A DNA stretch of 9,805 nt from Dehalococcoidia bacterium (GCA_028278465.1 JANQEF010000193.1:1-9805), one strand, 5' to 3'; positions 1 to 5,440 are shown, counted from the stretch's first letter. Program-made: numbers and translations. The notes: generated by a model not told the origin, from the letters alone.

Positions 1-509
1 TGGCGCAGTCAGAGCCGGTAGCACTGGCGGGCGACGAGCGGGCCGGAGAGCTGACGAGGCGGCTGTTCGAGATGGGCGCTGAGATGCTGCCGGATGTGAT
101 CGAGGGGCTGGAGGACGGGTCGGTGACGCCGACGCCGCAGGATGAGTCGCTGGTAACGGTGACACGGCTGGTGGAGAAGGATGACGGCCGCATCGACTGG
201 TCTCGCAGTGCGGCGGAGATCGAGCGGATGGCGAGGGCGTTCGATCCGTGGCAGGGCGCGTTTACATCGCTGCGCGGCAGGGGGCTGAAGGTGATATCTG
301 CGAGGGTTGTTGGTGAAGAGGAGGCGGGTTCGCAGGACGCTGGTGCTGCCCCCGGTACCGTGCGGGTTCATCAGAGACGGGTCTTCGTGGTGTGTGGCGA
401 CGGTGAGTTGAAGGTGCTGGAGGTCCAACCAGAGGGACGACGCCCCATGACCGCCCGAGACTTCATCAACGGCACACCGGACCTAGACGGCGCAGTGCTG
501 GGTGGCTGA
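1..509 (+). CDS. fmt: Methionyl-tRNA formyltransferase, C-terminal part (5' end outside window)
   Basis: Fmt transfers a formyl group from 10-formyl-tetrahydrofolate to the methionine on initiator tRNA, in the cytoplasm. The reading frame is open from the window edge (first full codon at base 3) to a TGA at 507-509, giving about 168 residues of a family of roughly 310. The visible part begins at the end of the catalytic domain (EPVALAGDERAGELTRRLFE, then GAEMLPDVIEGLEDG) and runs into the C-terminal OB-like domain that holds the tRNA. The stretch KDDGRIDWSRSAAEIERMAR followed by AFDPWQGAF matches the conserved Fmt junction (K..G.IDW...A.EI...RA..PW.GAF), and the end has the usual PEGRRPMTARDFING pattern. 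The catalytic Asn/His/Asp lie upstream and cannot be checked. Codons favour G in the third position. No gene follows closely on the same strand. Family identification is secure. Confidence 0.95.
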   Translation, partial: AQSEPVALAGDERAGELTRRLFEMGAEMLPDVIEGLEDGSVTPTPQDESLVTVTRLVEKDDGRIDWSRSAAEIERMARAFDPWQGAFTSLRGRGLKVISARVVGEEEAGSQDAGAAPGTVRVHQRRVFVVCGDGELKVLEVQPEGRRPMTARDFINGTPDLDGAVLGG

Positions 510-511
510 TC

Positions 512-551
512 CGTCATCCTGAGCTAGCTTGCCCTGAGCGCAGTCGAAGGG
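512..551 (+). repeat. 40-bp interspersed repeat, inverted partner at 2273-2312
   Basis: The segment has a CGTCATCCTGAG half and a CCCTGAGCGCAGTCGAAGGG half. Its reverse complement aligns without gaps to 2273-2312 with 3 mismatches in 40 by my count. The pair brackets the amidohydrolase gene at 960-2165. Confidence 0.85.
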
Positions 552-566
552 AAAGGTGGCCGGAAT

Positions 567-616
567 CCTCCCTCTCAGCTTCGGGTGCCCGCTTGCGGGC
601 GCGAGCTAGAGGGAGG
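567..616. repeat. Nested inverted repeat (long hairpin)
   Basis: The outer arms CCTCCCTCT (567-575) and AGAGGGAGG (608-616) are exact complements. AGCT (577-580) can pair with AGCT (604-607), leaving C576 bulged. Inside lies a second hairpin, GCCCGC/GCGGGC (587-592 with 595-600). It lies about 60 bp after the fmt stop and could act as an RNA hairpin, but no U-tract follows. Confidence 0.7.
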
Positions 617-653
617 GTCGGTGGTGTTCCCTGAGCGAAGTCGAAGGGTCTCT
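604..653 (+). repeat. 50-bp composite repeat, inverted partner at 2627-2676
   Basis: The element joins an AGAGGGAGGGTCGG half to the unit CCCTGAGCGAAGTCGAAGGG (629-648), ending in TCTCT. Its reverse complement matches 2627-2676 with 4 mismatches in 50 by my count, and the 20-bp core is exact on the opposite strand at 2632-2651. Confidence 0.85.
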
Positions 654-699
654 TGAGGAGCCAACTGGCGTTGTCAGAACGAGTCTCCGCACTAGAGAT

Positions 700-740
700 C
701 CTTCGACTACGTTCCAACTCCGTCGGAACTCCGCTCAGGA
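700..740 (-). repeat. Expanded CCTGAGCG...GTCGAAGG repeat, opposite orientation
   Basis: Read on the minus strand, this starts CCTGAGCGGAGT and ends AGTCGAAGG, like the other copies, but has extra sequence in the middle carrying additional GGAGT-type units. The copy at 2553-2580 is a shorter intermediate, and the 20-bp form at 629-648 is the shortest. Flanking GGAAACACGGACATCCCG also resembles the flank of the 2553-2580 copy. Confidence 0.65.
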
Positions 741-782
741 AACACGGACATCCCGACCATATCGTCACCGGGCGAGCCGGGT

Positions 783-796
783 GCCCGCTTGCGGGC
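783..796. repeat. CCCGCTTGCGGG hairpin copy
   Basis: GCCCGC/GCGGGC inverted repeat with a two-base centre, embedded in a GTGCCCGCTTGCGGGCGCG context that is the same as at 585-603. A third copy, with ACCCGC/GCGGGT arms, lies at 2383-2396. Confidence 0.7.
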
Positions 797-837
797 GCGC
801 CCCTATCAGACGAGACAAACGGTCCTCCCCCCTTCAC

Positions 838-858
838 CCCCTCCCAAGCTGGGAGGGG
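838..858. repeat. CCCCTCCCA-AGC-TGGGAGGGG hairpin
   Basis: A perfect 9-bp stem with a 3-base loop. The same hairpin occurs at 2181-2203 and 2335-2357, so this is a repeated element and not a one-off terminator. No T-run follows on either strand. Confidence 0.8.
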
Positions 859-959
859 AAATGACGCCGCACCATGCGCGCTGCTCCTACACATGACAGA
901 ATTCGGCGCACCAAGCCCCAACCCGAACCAGCCAACCTCAGCCCACAACCAACACCGCC

Positions 960-2165
960 ATGACAGACCTGCTCATCACCAACGGCCGCCTCCTTGATCC
1001 GTCACAGGACCTCGACGGCGAGATGGACATCGCCATCGACGAGGGCGAGATCATCGAGATCGCCCCATCCATCGATCCCTCCACCGCCGATCGTGTCATC
1101 GACGCCAGAGGCCTCATCGTCACGCCCGGCCTGATCGACATCCACACCCACGTCGCCGCCGGCGTGCGCAAAGCCAGCGCCGAAGACATGATGGGCGACG
1201 TCGACGCAACGGGCGTCCACGCCGGCGTCACGACCGTGCTGGATGCCGGCTCAACCGGCGCCTACAACATCGGCGGCTTCGTCAACTTCATCGCCCCGAA
1301 CGCCCTCACCCGCACATACGCCCTGCTCAACGTCGGCACCATGGGCGTCGCCCGTGCGCCCGAAGTGCGAGACGCAGAGGACATCGACATCGAAGCCGGC
1401 ATCGCCGCCCTCCAGGCGAGACCAGACGTCATCCTCGGCGTGAAGGCCCGCATGGTCTCGCCCGGCATCAAGACACTGGGCATAGAGCTGCCGAAGAAGG
1501 CCAAGGAGATCGCAGACAAGGCCGATACGGGCGGCTTCCTGATGGTCCACGTCGGCGACATCATGGGCGAGGACCCGGTGGCTGCCGAGCTGGCGCCGCA
1601 ACTGCTTTCCGAAGTGCTGACCGCGGGCGACGTAGTGACGCACTCCCTGAGCTTCCAGGTGGGCGCGCTGCTGAACGGAGGCAACCTGCTCGATGAGGCG
1701 AAGGCGGCGCGGGAGCGCGGCGTGATCTTCGACGTCGGCGTCGGCAGGGCGAACTTCAGCTTCGAGTCAGCGAAGCGGGTGATGGACCAGGGGTTGGTGC
1801 CGGATACAGTGTCGTCGGACCTGACGCAGACGAGCCGCCACGCCGGGCCGACTCATTCGCTGGTGGAGTGCATGGCAAAGATGATGGCGCTTGGCGTTTC
1901 GCTGGAGGATGTGGTGCGGATGGCGACGTCGCGGCCGGCCGAGGTGCTGGGGATCGATGATGAGACGGGAACGCTGGCGGTTGGGTATGACGCCGATGTG
2001 ACGCTGCTGGAGGCGGTTGGCGGCGATTTCCTGTTCCGTGACACGGTGGGCGACACGCACACGGGGTCGATGGCGCTGCGGCCGGTGAGCGCGGTGCGTG
2101 CAGGGCAGGTGATGCCGATAGATTTCGGCCCGCGCCCGTGGGGCTGGCTCCCCGAAGAGGCGTAG
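960..2165 (+). CDS. Amidohydrolase-superfamily metal-dependent hydrolase (dihydroorotase/deacetylase-like)
   Basis: This 401-residue cytoplasmic protein is a complete amidohydrolase-fold enzyme, likely opening a cyclic amide or removing an acyl group; the substrate is unknown. An N-terminal beta-sandwich strand (residues 1-55) leads to PGLIDIHTH, with metal ligands His62 and His64. Lys162 in GVKARM is the expected carboxylated bridging lysine, His197 (MVHVGD) and His228 (VVTHSL) complete the binuclear site, and Asp287 (SSDLTQT) is the catalytic acid/base. The chain returns to the small domain at MATSRPAEVLGI (321-332) and GYDADVTLL (342-350). It resembles the group annotated as amidohydrolase/deacetylase metallohydrolase near dihydroorotase, not pyrimidine-pathway PyrC. 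There is no in-frame start upstream before a stop at 894-896, and no clear Shine-Dalgarno sequence precedes the ATG, so initiation may be leaderless or weak. Third-position use switches mid-gene from C- to G-ending. Repeat clusters flank it on both sides. Confidence 0.9.
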   Translation: MTDLLITNGRLLDPSQDLDGEMDIAIDEGEIIEIAPSIDPSTADRVIDARGLIVTPGLIDIHTHVAAGVRKASAEDMMGDVDATGVHAGVTTVLDAGSTGAYNIGGFVNFIAPNALTRTYALLNVGTMGVARAPEVRDAEDIDIEAGIAALQARPDVILGVKARMVSPGIKTLGIELPKKAKEIADKADTGGFLMVHVGDIMGEDPVAAELAPQLLSEVLTAGDVVTHSLSFQVGALLNGGNLLDEAKAARERGVIFDVGVGRANFSFESAKRVMDQGLVPDTVSSDLTQTSRHAGPTHSLVECMAKMMALGVSLEDVVRMATSRPAEVLGIDDETGTLAVGYDADVTLLEAVGGDFLFRDTVGDTHTGSMALRPVSAVRAGQVMPIDFGPRPWGWLPEEA

Positions 2166-2180
2166 GCAGGGTGTCGGTCC

Positions 2181-2203
2181 CCCCCTCCCAGCTTGGGAGG
2201 GGG
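2181..2203 (+). terminator. GC-rich hairpin just after the amidohydrolase stop; repeat copy and possible terminator
   Basis: A perfect 10-bp stem (CCCCCTCCCA / TGGGAGGGGG) with loop GCT lies 15 bp after the stop codon at 2163-2165. Position and stability suit transcript ending or 3'-end protection, but the following bases are G-rich instead of T-rich. The same hairpin occurs at 838-858 and 2335-2357, so it may be a repeat that happens to serve this role. Confidence 0.4.
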
Positions 2204-2272
2204 TCAGGGGGAGGGTCATTCGTCTTGTTGAAGACGGCCAATCGCACTGCCTCCGGTGTTACCGGGCGCACC

Positions 2273-2312
2273 CCCTTCGACTGCGCTCGGGGCAAGCAAG
2301 CTCAGGATCACG
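2273..2312 (-). repeat. 40-bp interspersed repeat, inverted partner of 512-551
   Basis: Begins CCCTTCGACTGCGCTCGGGG and ends CTCAGGATCACG. It aligns with the reverse complement of 512-551 with 3 mismatches in 40. It lies about 110 bp beyond the amidohydrolase stop. Confidence 0.85.
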
Positions 2313-2334
2313 TCACCAACGACCCTCCCTCTAA

Positions 2335-2357
2335 CTCCCTCCCAAGCTGGGAGGGAG
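2335..2357. repeat. CTCCCTCCCA-AGC-TGGGAGGGAG hairpin
   Basis: Perfect 10-bp stem with a 3-base loop, preceded by GACCCTCCCTCTAACTCCCT. The preceding bases match, in inverse orientation, the AGAGGGAGGGTC segment at 608-619, linking the hairpin and the CCTGAGCG unit as parts of one composite element. Confidence 0.8.
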
Positions 2358-2382
2358 GACTTTGTCATCCCGACCGCGGGGT

Positions 2383-2396
2383 ACCCGCTTGCGGGT
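2383..2396. repeat. ACCCGC/GCGGGT hairpin copy
   Basis: Third copy of the CCCGCTTGCGGG core. It sits in a GTCATCCCGAC ... CGAGGGATCT context of a type common in bacterial intergenic repeats. Confidence 0.65.
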
Positions 2397-2434
2397 CGAG
2401 GGATCTGATTGGTCCATGTGAGATCACCTGAGAG

Positions 2435-2455
2435 ATTCCGGATCAAGTCCGGAAT
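2435..2455. repeat. ATTCCGGA-TCAAG-TCCGGAAT hairpin
   Basis: Perfect 8-bp stem with a 5-base loop followed by GACAG. Hairpins of this type (GATTCCGGATCAAGTCCGGA core) are widespread small intergenic repeats in many bacteria. This is a single copy in the window. Confidence 0.75.
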
Positions 2456-2552
2456 GACAGGCTCTTCAATCTCGGCGCACTTGCACGTCACGTTTTGGTA
2501 GGGGCCGCTGCTTGCCGCGCCCGGTCCCGGCAGAGGCGGGACGTCTGTGTTT

Positions 2553-2580
2553 CCTGAGCGGAGTGAAACGGAGTCGAAGG
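2553..2580 (+). repeat. CCTGAGCGGAGT...GAGTCGAAGG repeat, intermediate-length form
   Basis: A 28-bp version of the CCTGAGCG...GTCGAAGG unit with a GAAACGGAGT insertion relative to the 20-bp form. It is followed by ATCTCTC like the inverted expanded copy at 700-740. Confidence 0.75.
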
Positions 2581-2594
2581 ATCTCTCCTGCCTG

Positions 2595-2617
2595 AACTTG
2601 TCCTGATATGACAAGTT
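2595..2617. repeat. AACTTGTC-CTGATAT-GACAAGTT hairpin
   Basis: Perfect 8-bp stem with a 7-base loop, about 60 bp beyond the end of the first serpin gene. It is less GC-rich than its neighbours. It could be a weak minus-strand transcript end, but no T-run follows on that strand. Confidence 0.55.
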
Positions 2618-2626
2618 TGCTGTATG

Positions 2627-2676
2627 AGAGGCCCTTCGACTTCGCTCAGGGAACACTACCGACCCACCCTCTAACT
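2627..2676 (-). repeat. 50-bp composite repeat touching the serpin stop codon
   Basis: Inverted match to 604-653 with 4 mismatches in 50, containing the exact unit CCCTTCGACTTCGCTCAGGG (2632-2651). The recognisable repeat context (CCCTCTAACTCCCT) runs to 2680 and so into the serpin stop codon at 2679-2681. Confidence 0.8.
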
Positions 2677-2678
2677 CC

Positions 2679-4049
2679 CTACCCCGACGTCGGGTCCAGC
2701 ACGCGGCCCATGAACAGCACCGTGTTCGTTGGGATGTCGCGAATCAGGAAGATGAACGGCCTGTCCACGACGAACTCCTCGGCTGGTGGCGGCGCAGACG
2801 CCGGTCGTACGATCACCGCAGTCGCCGCGGCAGCCTCCGTGCCCTCCTCATCGACCGCCACGAACGCCTGGTGGATCACGTCCGAGATGTACAGCTCCGG
2901 CGGCGGTGTCCGCATCGCCGAGAAATCGGCCACGTACGGCACGAACGCGTCCTCCATCCCGAGCGCTTTCAGCTGCTCAGGCAGGCTGAACTTCGCCTCG
3001 AACTCGAACTTTGGAAACCGCAGTTCCGTGTTCCCGAACTCCAGGCCGTCGATGATCTGCGCCAGCTTCTGCGAGTCCAGCGACTCCTCGAACTGCTCGA
3101 ACTCGCCCGCATCCGGCATCACAACCACCATCGACGTCTCATCGCCCACGTACCGCATCTCGACCGCCGAGTACCCATCGCCCCTTGAGACTGCGTAGAA
3201 GTCCTCCCGGCGCATCATCTCAGCATCGACCGTCTCGCCGCTCAACAGCGTGAACGGTCCGTCAGCCGTGAGCTCCTCGTTGAACTGGAAGGTCCACGAC
3301 GCCTTGAAGAAGATGGCATTGGCGAGCACCATCACCGTGTCCGGCAGCAGCACATCCTTCTCAATCAGGTCCTCGATGCGATCGTTCGTGTTGTCCTCCA
3401 CCCAGCCATTTATCGCCAGTCGCGCCGCCTCGGTCTCCCTGGCGAAGTCGACGATGTGCATCCCGGCGCCGTAGTTCTCTGCGACCGCATCCAGGAACGG
3501 CTGCTCGAATTCGAAGCCGTCCTGGCCCCAGATCGAGTTCGCTATCTGCAGCGTGAACCGCTGGTCAGGCTCCAGGCCCTCGCCGCGAGCCGCCAGCAGT
3601 TGGTCGAGAGCGTTGAACGTTGAGTGCAGCTGCTCCGGAGGCAGCGTGAAGCCGAGAGTTTCGGCCATCTCGTCTGCCGTGTTGCCCGCGGCTCCGGCAT
3701 AGGTCATGGCGAGAGCAAGTGAGATGCTGTACGGCGACATGAACAGGTTGCCTTCTTCCGATCCCGCCAGCTCTCCGTAGAGATCGAGAGCGAAGCCGTT
3801 GTTGCCTTCAGACAGCTCCACCAGGTCGGTCGAAGGAACGTCTGGCGACTCGATTCGGCTCTTGTCCGAGAAGGCGACTGTGAAGTTCTGCGGCTCTGCG
3901 GTCGGAGTCGGACCCTGAGGCTCAGTAGTTGCAGTCGGATCAGGTTGCTGAGTTGGAGCCGGTGTAGACGCGGGACCGTCAGACCCGCAGGCCACAGCGA
4001 ATACGGCGATCAAGATTGCTGATGTGATTACGGCGAACCTCGCACGCAT
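2679..4049 (-). CDS. Lipoprotein serpin, downstream paralogue (protease inhibitor)
   Basis: Serpins trap proteases by letting them cut an exposed loop that then inserts into a central sheet. From the chosen ATG the protein has 456 residues: a signal peptide (1-20) ending AVFAVAC with Cys21 as likely lipid anchor, a Pro/Thr-rich linker (about 22-55), and a full serpin domain (about 75-456). Family hallmarks seen are NLFMSPYSISLALAMTYAGA (101-120), VLANAIFFKASW (241-252), the hinge EEGTEAAAATA (401-411) and signature FVVDRPFIFLI (426-436). The small-residue hinge argues for a true inhibitor. Counting from Glu401 as P17 puts Ala417 at P1, with Arg415 at P3, although the loop is one residue longer than its neighbour's. 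The start at 4049 is preferred to an earlier in-frame one at 4082 because it puts the signal peptide at the N-terminus and follows AGAGGG by 5 bases. It lies 13 bp after the second serpin, so they are very likely co-transcribed. Confidence 0.95.
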   Translation of the reverse strand: MRARFAVITSAILIAVFAVACGSDGPASTPAPTQQPDPTATTEPQGPTPTAEPQNFTVAFSDKSRIESPDVPSTDLVELSEGNNGFALDLYGELAGSEEGNLFMSPYSISLALAMTYAGAAGNTADEMAETLGFTLPPEQLHSTFNALDQLLAARGEGLEPDQRFTLQIANSIWGQDGFEFEQPFLDAVAENYGAGMHIVDFARETEAARLAINGWVEDNTNDRIEDLIEKDVLLPDTVMVLANAIFFKASWTFQFNEELTADGPFTLLSGETVDAEMMRREDFYAVSRGDGYSAVEMRYVGDETSMVVVMPDAGEFEQFEESLDSQKLAQIIDGLEFGNTELRFPKFEFEAKFSLPEQLKALGMEDAFVPYVADFSAMRTPPPELYISDVIHQAFVAVDEEGTEAAAATAVIVRPASAPPPAEEFVVDRPFIFLIRDIPTNTVLFMGRVLDPTSG

Positions 4050-4054
4050 TGAAT

Positions 4055-4060
4055 CCCTCT
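4055..4060 (-). promoter_or_regulatory. Ribosome binding site fixing the downstream serpin start
   Basis: AGAGGG on the minus strand ends 5 bases before the ATG at 4047-4049. It lies within the 13-bp gap between the two serpin genes and favours this start over the in-frame codon at 4082, which falls inside the preceding gene. Confidence 0.7.
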
Positions 4061-4062
4061 CT

Positions 4063-5430
4063 CTACTCTGCTGTTGGGTCAAGGACTCGTCCCATGAACA
4101 GCGTCGTGTCCGTGGGAATGTCGCGGATCAGGAAGATGAACGGCCTGTCCGCTACGAACGGCTCGGACGGCGGCGGCCCCGAGTCCATCGTTATCACTGC
4201 CGTCGCCGCAGCGGCCTCCGTTCCTTCTTCATCTACAGCAACAAACGCCTGGTGAATCACGTCCGAAATGAACAGGCCCGACGTAGGCGTTCGCATTGCA
4301 GAGAAGTCGGCGACTCCCCCGATGAATGCGTCGATCATCCCGAGCGCCCTCAGTTGGTCCGGCAGGCTGAACTTTGACTCAAATTCGAACTTCGGGAACT
4401 GCAGATCCACGCTCTTGACCTCCAGACTATCGACGATCTGAGCCAGCTTCTGCGAAGTCAGCGATTTCTCGAACTGCTCGAACTCACCGGCGTCTGGCAT
4501 CACCACGACCATCGACGTTTCTTCGCCCACGTACCGCATCTCGATGGCTGAGTAGCCATCACCCTCCGCGGTAGCGAAGAAGTCCTGCTGGCGCATCAGG
4601 TCGGTGTAGACGGTCTCGCCGTTCAGCAATGTGAACGGGCCGGGGATGGTGGCGGCTCTTTCGAACTCAGAGGCCCACGTCGCTTTGAAGAAGATGGCGT
4701 TCGCAAGCACCATGACCGTGTTCGGGGTTAGCGCACCCTTCGCGATCAGGTCCTTGATGCGGTCGTTCGTGTTGTCCTCGACCCAGCCGTTGATCGCCAG
4801 CCGTGCGGCCTCTGTCGCCCCGGCGAAGTCGACGATGTGCATCCCGGCCCCGTAGTTCTCTGCGACCGCATCCAGGAACGGCTGCTCGAACTCGACGCCG
4901 TCCTGACCCCAGATCGAGTTCGCTATCTGAAGCGTGAACCGCTGGTCAGGCTCCAGGCCCTCGCCGCGGGCAGCCAGCAGTTGGTCGAGCGCGTTGAACG
5001 CGGCATGCAACTGCTCGGGCGGGAGAGCGAAGCCGAGGGTGTCGGCCATCTCGTCCGCGGTGTTGCCAGCGGCGCCTGTGTACGTCATAGCAAGCGCAAG
5101 CGAGATGCTGTACGGCGACATGAACAGGTTGCCGTCTCCTGATTCCGCAAGCTGGCCGTAGAGGTCTAGAGCAAAGCCGTTATTGCCTTCGGATAGCTCG
5201 GCCAGGTCGGCCGGAGGAACGTTCGGCGACTCGATCCGGCTCTTATCGGAGAAGGCGACCTTGATGTCCTGCGGCTCCGCGGTGGGAGTCGGCTCCTGTG
5301 GCACGGAAGTCGCAGTCGGGTCCGGGGACTGAGTCGGACCCGGCGTAGATGCGGGACCGTCAGACCCGCAGGCCACGGCGAATACAGCGATCAAGAAGGC
5401 CGACGTGAGAACAGCGAACCTGGCGCGCAT
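4063..5430 (-). CDS. Lipoprotein serpin, upstream paralogue (protease inhibitor)
   Basis: A 455-residue tandem paralogue of the next serpin, with the same plan: signal peptide MRARFAVLTSAFLIAVFAVA and Cys21, Pro/Thr linker to about residue 55, then the serpin domain. NLFMSPYSISLALAMTYTGA (101-120), VLANAIFFKATW (241-252), hinge EEGTEAAAATA (401-411) and FVADRPFIFLI (425-435) are intact. The two proteins align without gaps up to the hinge. The reactive loop then differs: VITMDSGPPPSEP here, and one residue shorter. Counting from Glu401 as P17 gives Ser417 at P1, with Met415 at P3. Likely role: a surface-anchored inhibitor protecting cell-envelope proteins from its own or foreign proteases; the target cannot be read from sequence. 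I chose 5430 over a TTG at 5481 because of the signal peptide and a GAGGG site 5 bases upstream. A 109-bp gap separates it from the hydrolase upstream, so a promoter of its own is possible. Confidence 0.95.
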   Translation of the reverse strand: MRARFAVLTSAFLIAVFAVACGSDGPASTPGPTQSPDPTATSVPQEPTPTAEPQDIKVAFSDKSRIESPNVPPADLAELSEGNNGFALDLYGQLAESGDGNLFMSPYSISLALAMTYTGAAGNTADEMADTLGFALPPEQLHAAFNALDQLLAARGEGLEPDQRFTLQIANSIWGQDGVEFEQPFLDAVAENYGAGMHIVDFAGATEAARLAINGWVEDNTNDRIKDLIAKGALTPNTVMVLANAIFFKATWASEFERAATIPGPFTLLNGETVYTDLMRQQDFFATAEGDGYSAIEMRYVGEETSMVVVMPDAGEFEQFEKSLTSQKLAQIVDSLEVKSVDLQFPKFEFESKFSLPDQLRALGMIDAFIGGVADFSAMRTPTSGLFISDVIHQAFVAVDEEGTEAAAATAVITMDSGPPPSEPFVADRPFIFLIRDIPTDTTLFMGRVLDPTAE

Positions 5431-5435
5431 GGAAA

Positions 5436-5440
5436 CCCTC
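5436..5440 (-). promoter_or_regulatory. Ribosome binding site fixing the upstream serpin start
   Basis: GAGGG on the minus strand lies 5 bases before the ATG at 5428-5430, the same spacing as for the neighbouring serpin. It supports this start over the TTG at 5479-5481. The 109-bp stretch 5431-5539 shows no promoter I would defend. Confidence 0.6.

Larger units (their letters stand above)
510..959. repeat. Gene-free intergenic region packed with interspersed repeat modules
   Basis: About 450 bp between the fmt stop and the next start contain no credible gene. The region is built from short repeats and hairpins that return, mostly inverted, in 2166-2678: the CCTGAGCG...GTCGAAGG unit (532-551, 629-648, and an expanded opposite-strand form at 700-740), the CCCGCTTGCGGG hairpin (588-599 and 784-795), a CCTCCCTCT/AGAGGGAGG inverted pair (567-575 with 608-616), and a CCCCTCCCA/TGGGAGGGG hairpin (838-858). 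Reading frames across it show Pro/Arg/Ser-rich low-complexity peptides without domains, as expected from repeats. I see no T-rich terminator tract and no convincing promoter; the last 60 bases before the next start are C/A-rich and G-poor. Confidence 0.85.
2166..2678. repeat. Second gene-free intergenic repeat cluster
   Basis: About 510 bp between the convergent amidohydrolase and serpin genes hold no credible gene. It carries inverted copies of the modules in 510-959 and extra hairpins: 2181-2203, 2253-2265 (CCGGT/ACCGG), 2335-2357, 2383-2396, 2435-2455 and 2595-2617, plus CCTGAGCG/GTCGAAGG units at 2273-2292 (-), 2553-2580 (+) and 2632-2651 (-). As both neighbouring genes end here, hairpin transcripts from either side could end in it, but none has a U-tract. 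Confidence 0.85.

Noticed and set aside
514..948. Open frame of 144 codons on the minus strand in the intergenic region
   Set aside because: It is made of the interspersed repeats, its peptide is low-complexity without a domain, and no ribosome binding site is seen. An overlapping plus-strand frame (653-997) is of the same kind.
510..2678. CRISPR-like array from repeated short motifs
   Set aside because: The repeats are unevenly spaced, occur on both strands and differ in length; there are no uniform spacers and no cas genes.
2608..3198. Open frame of 196 codons on the plus strand overlapping the serpin 3' end
   Set aside because: Ser/Arg/Pro-rich antisense shadow of a clearly coding serpin; it begins in repeat DNA.
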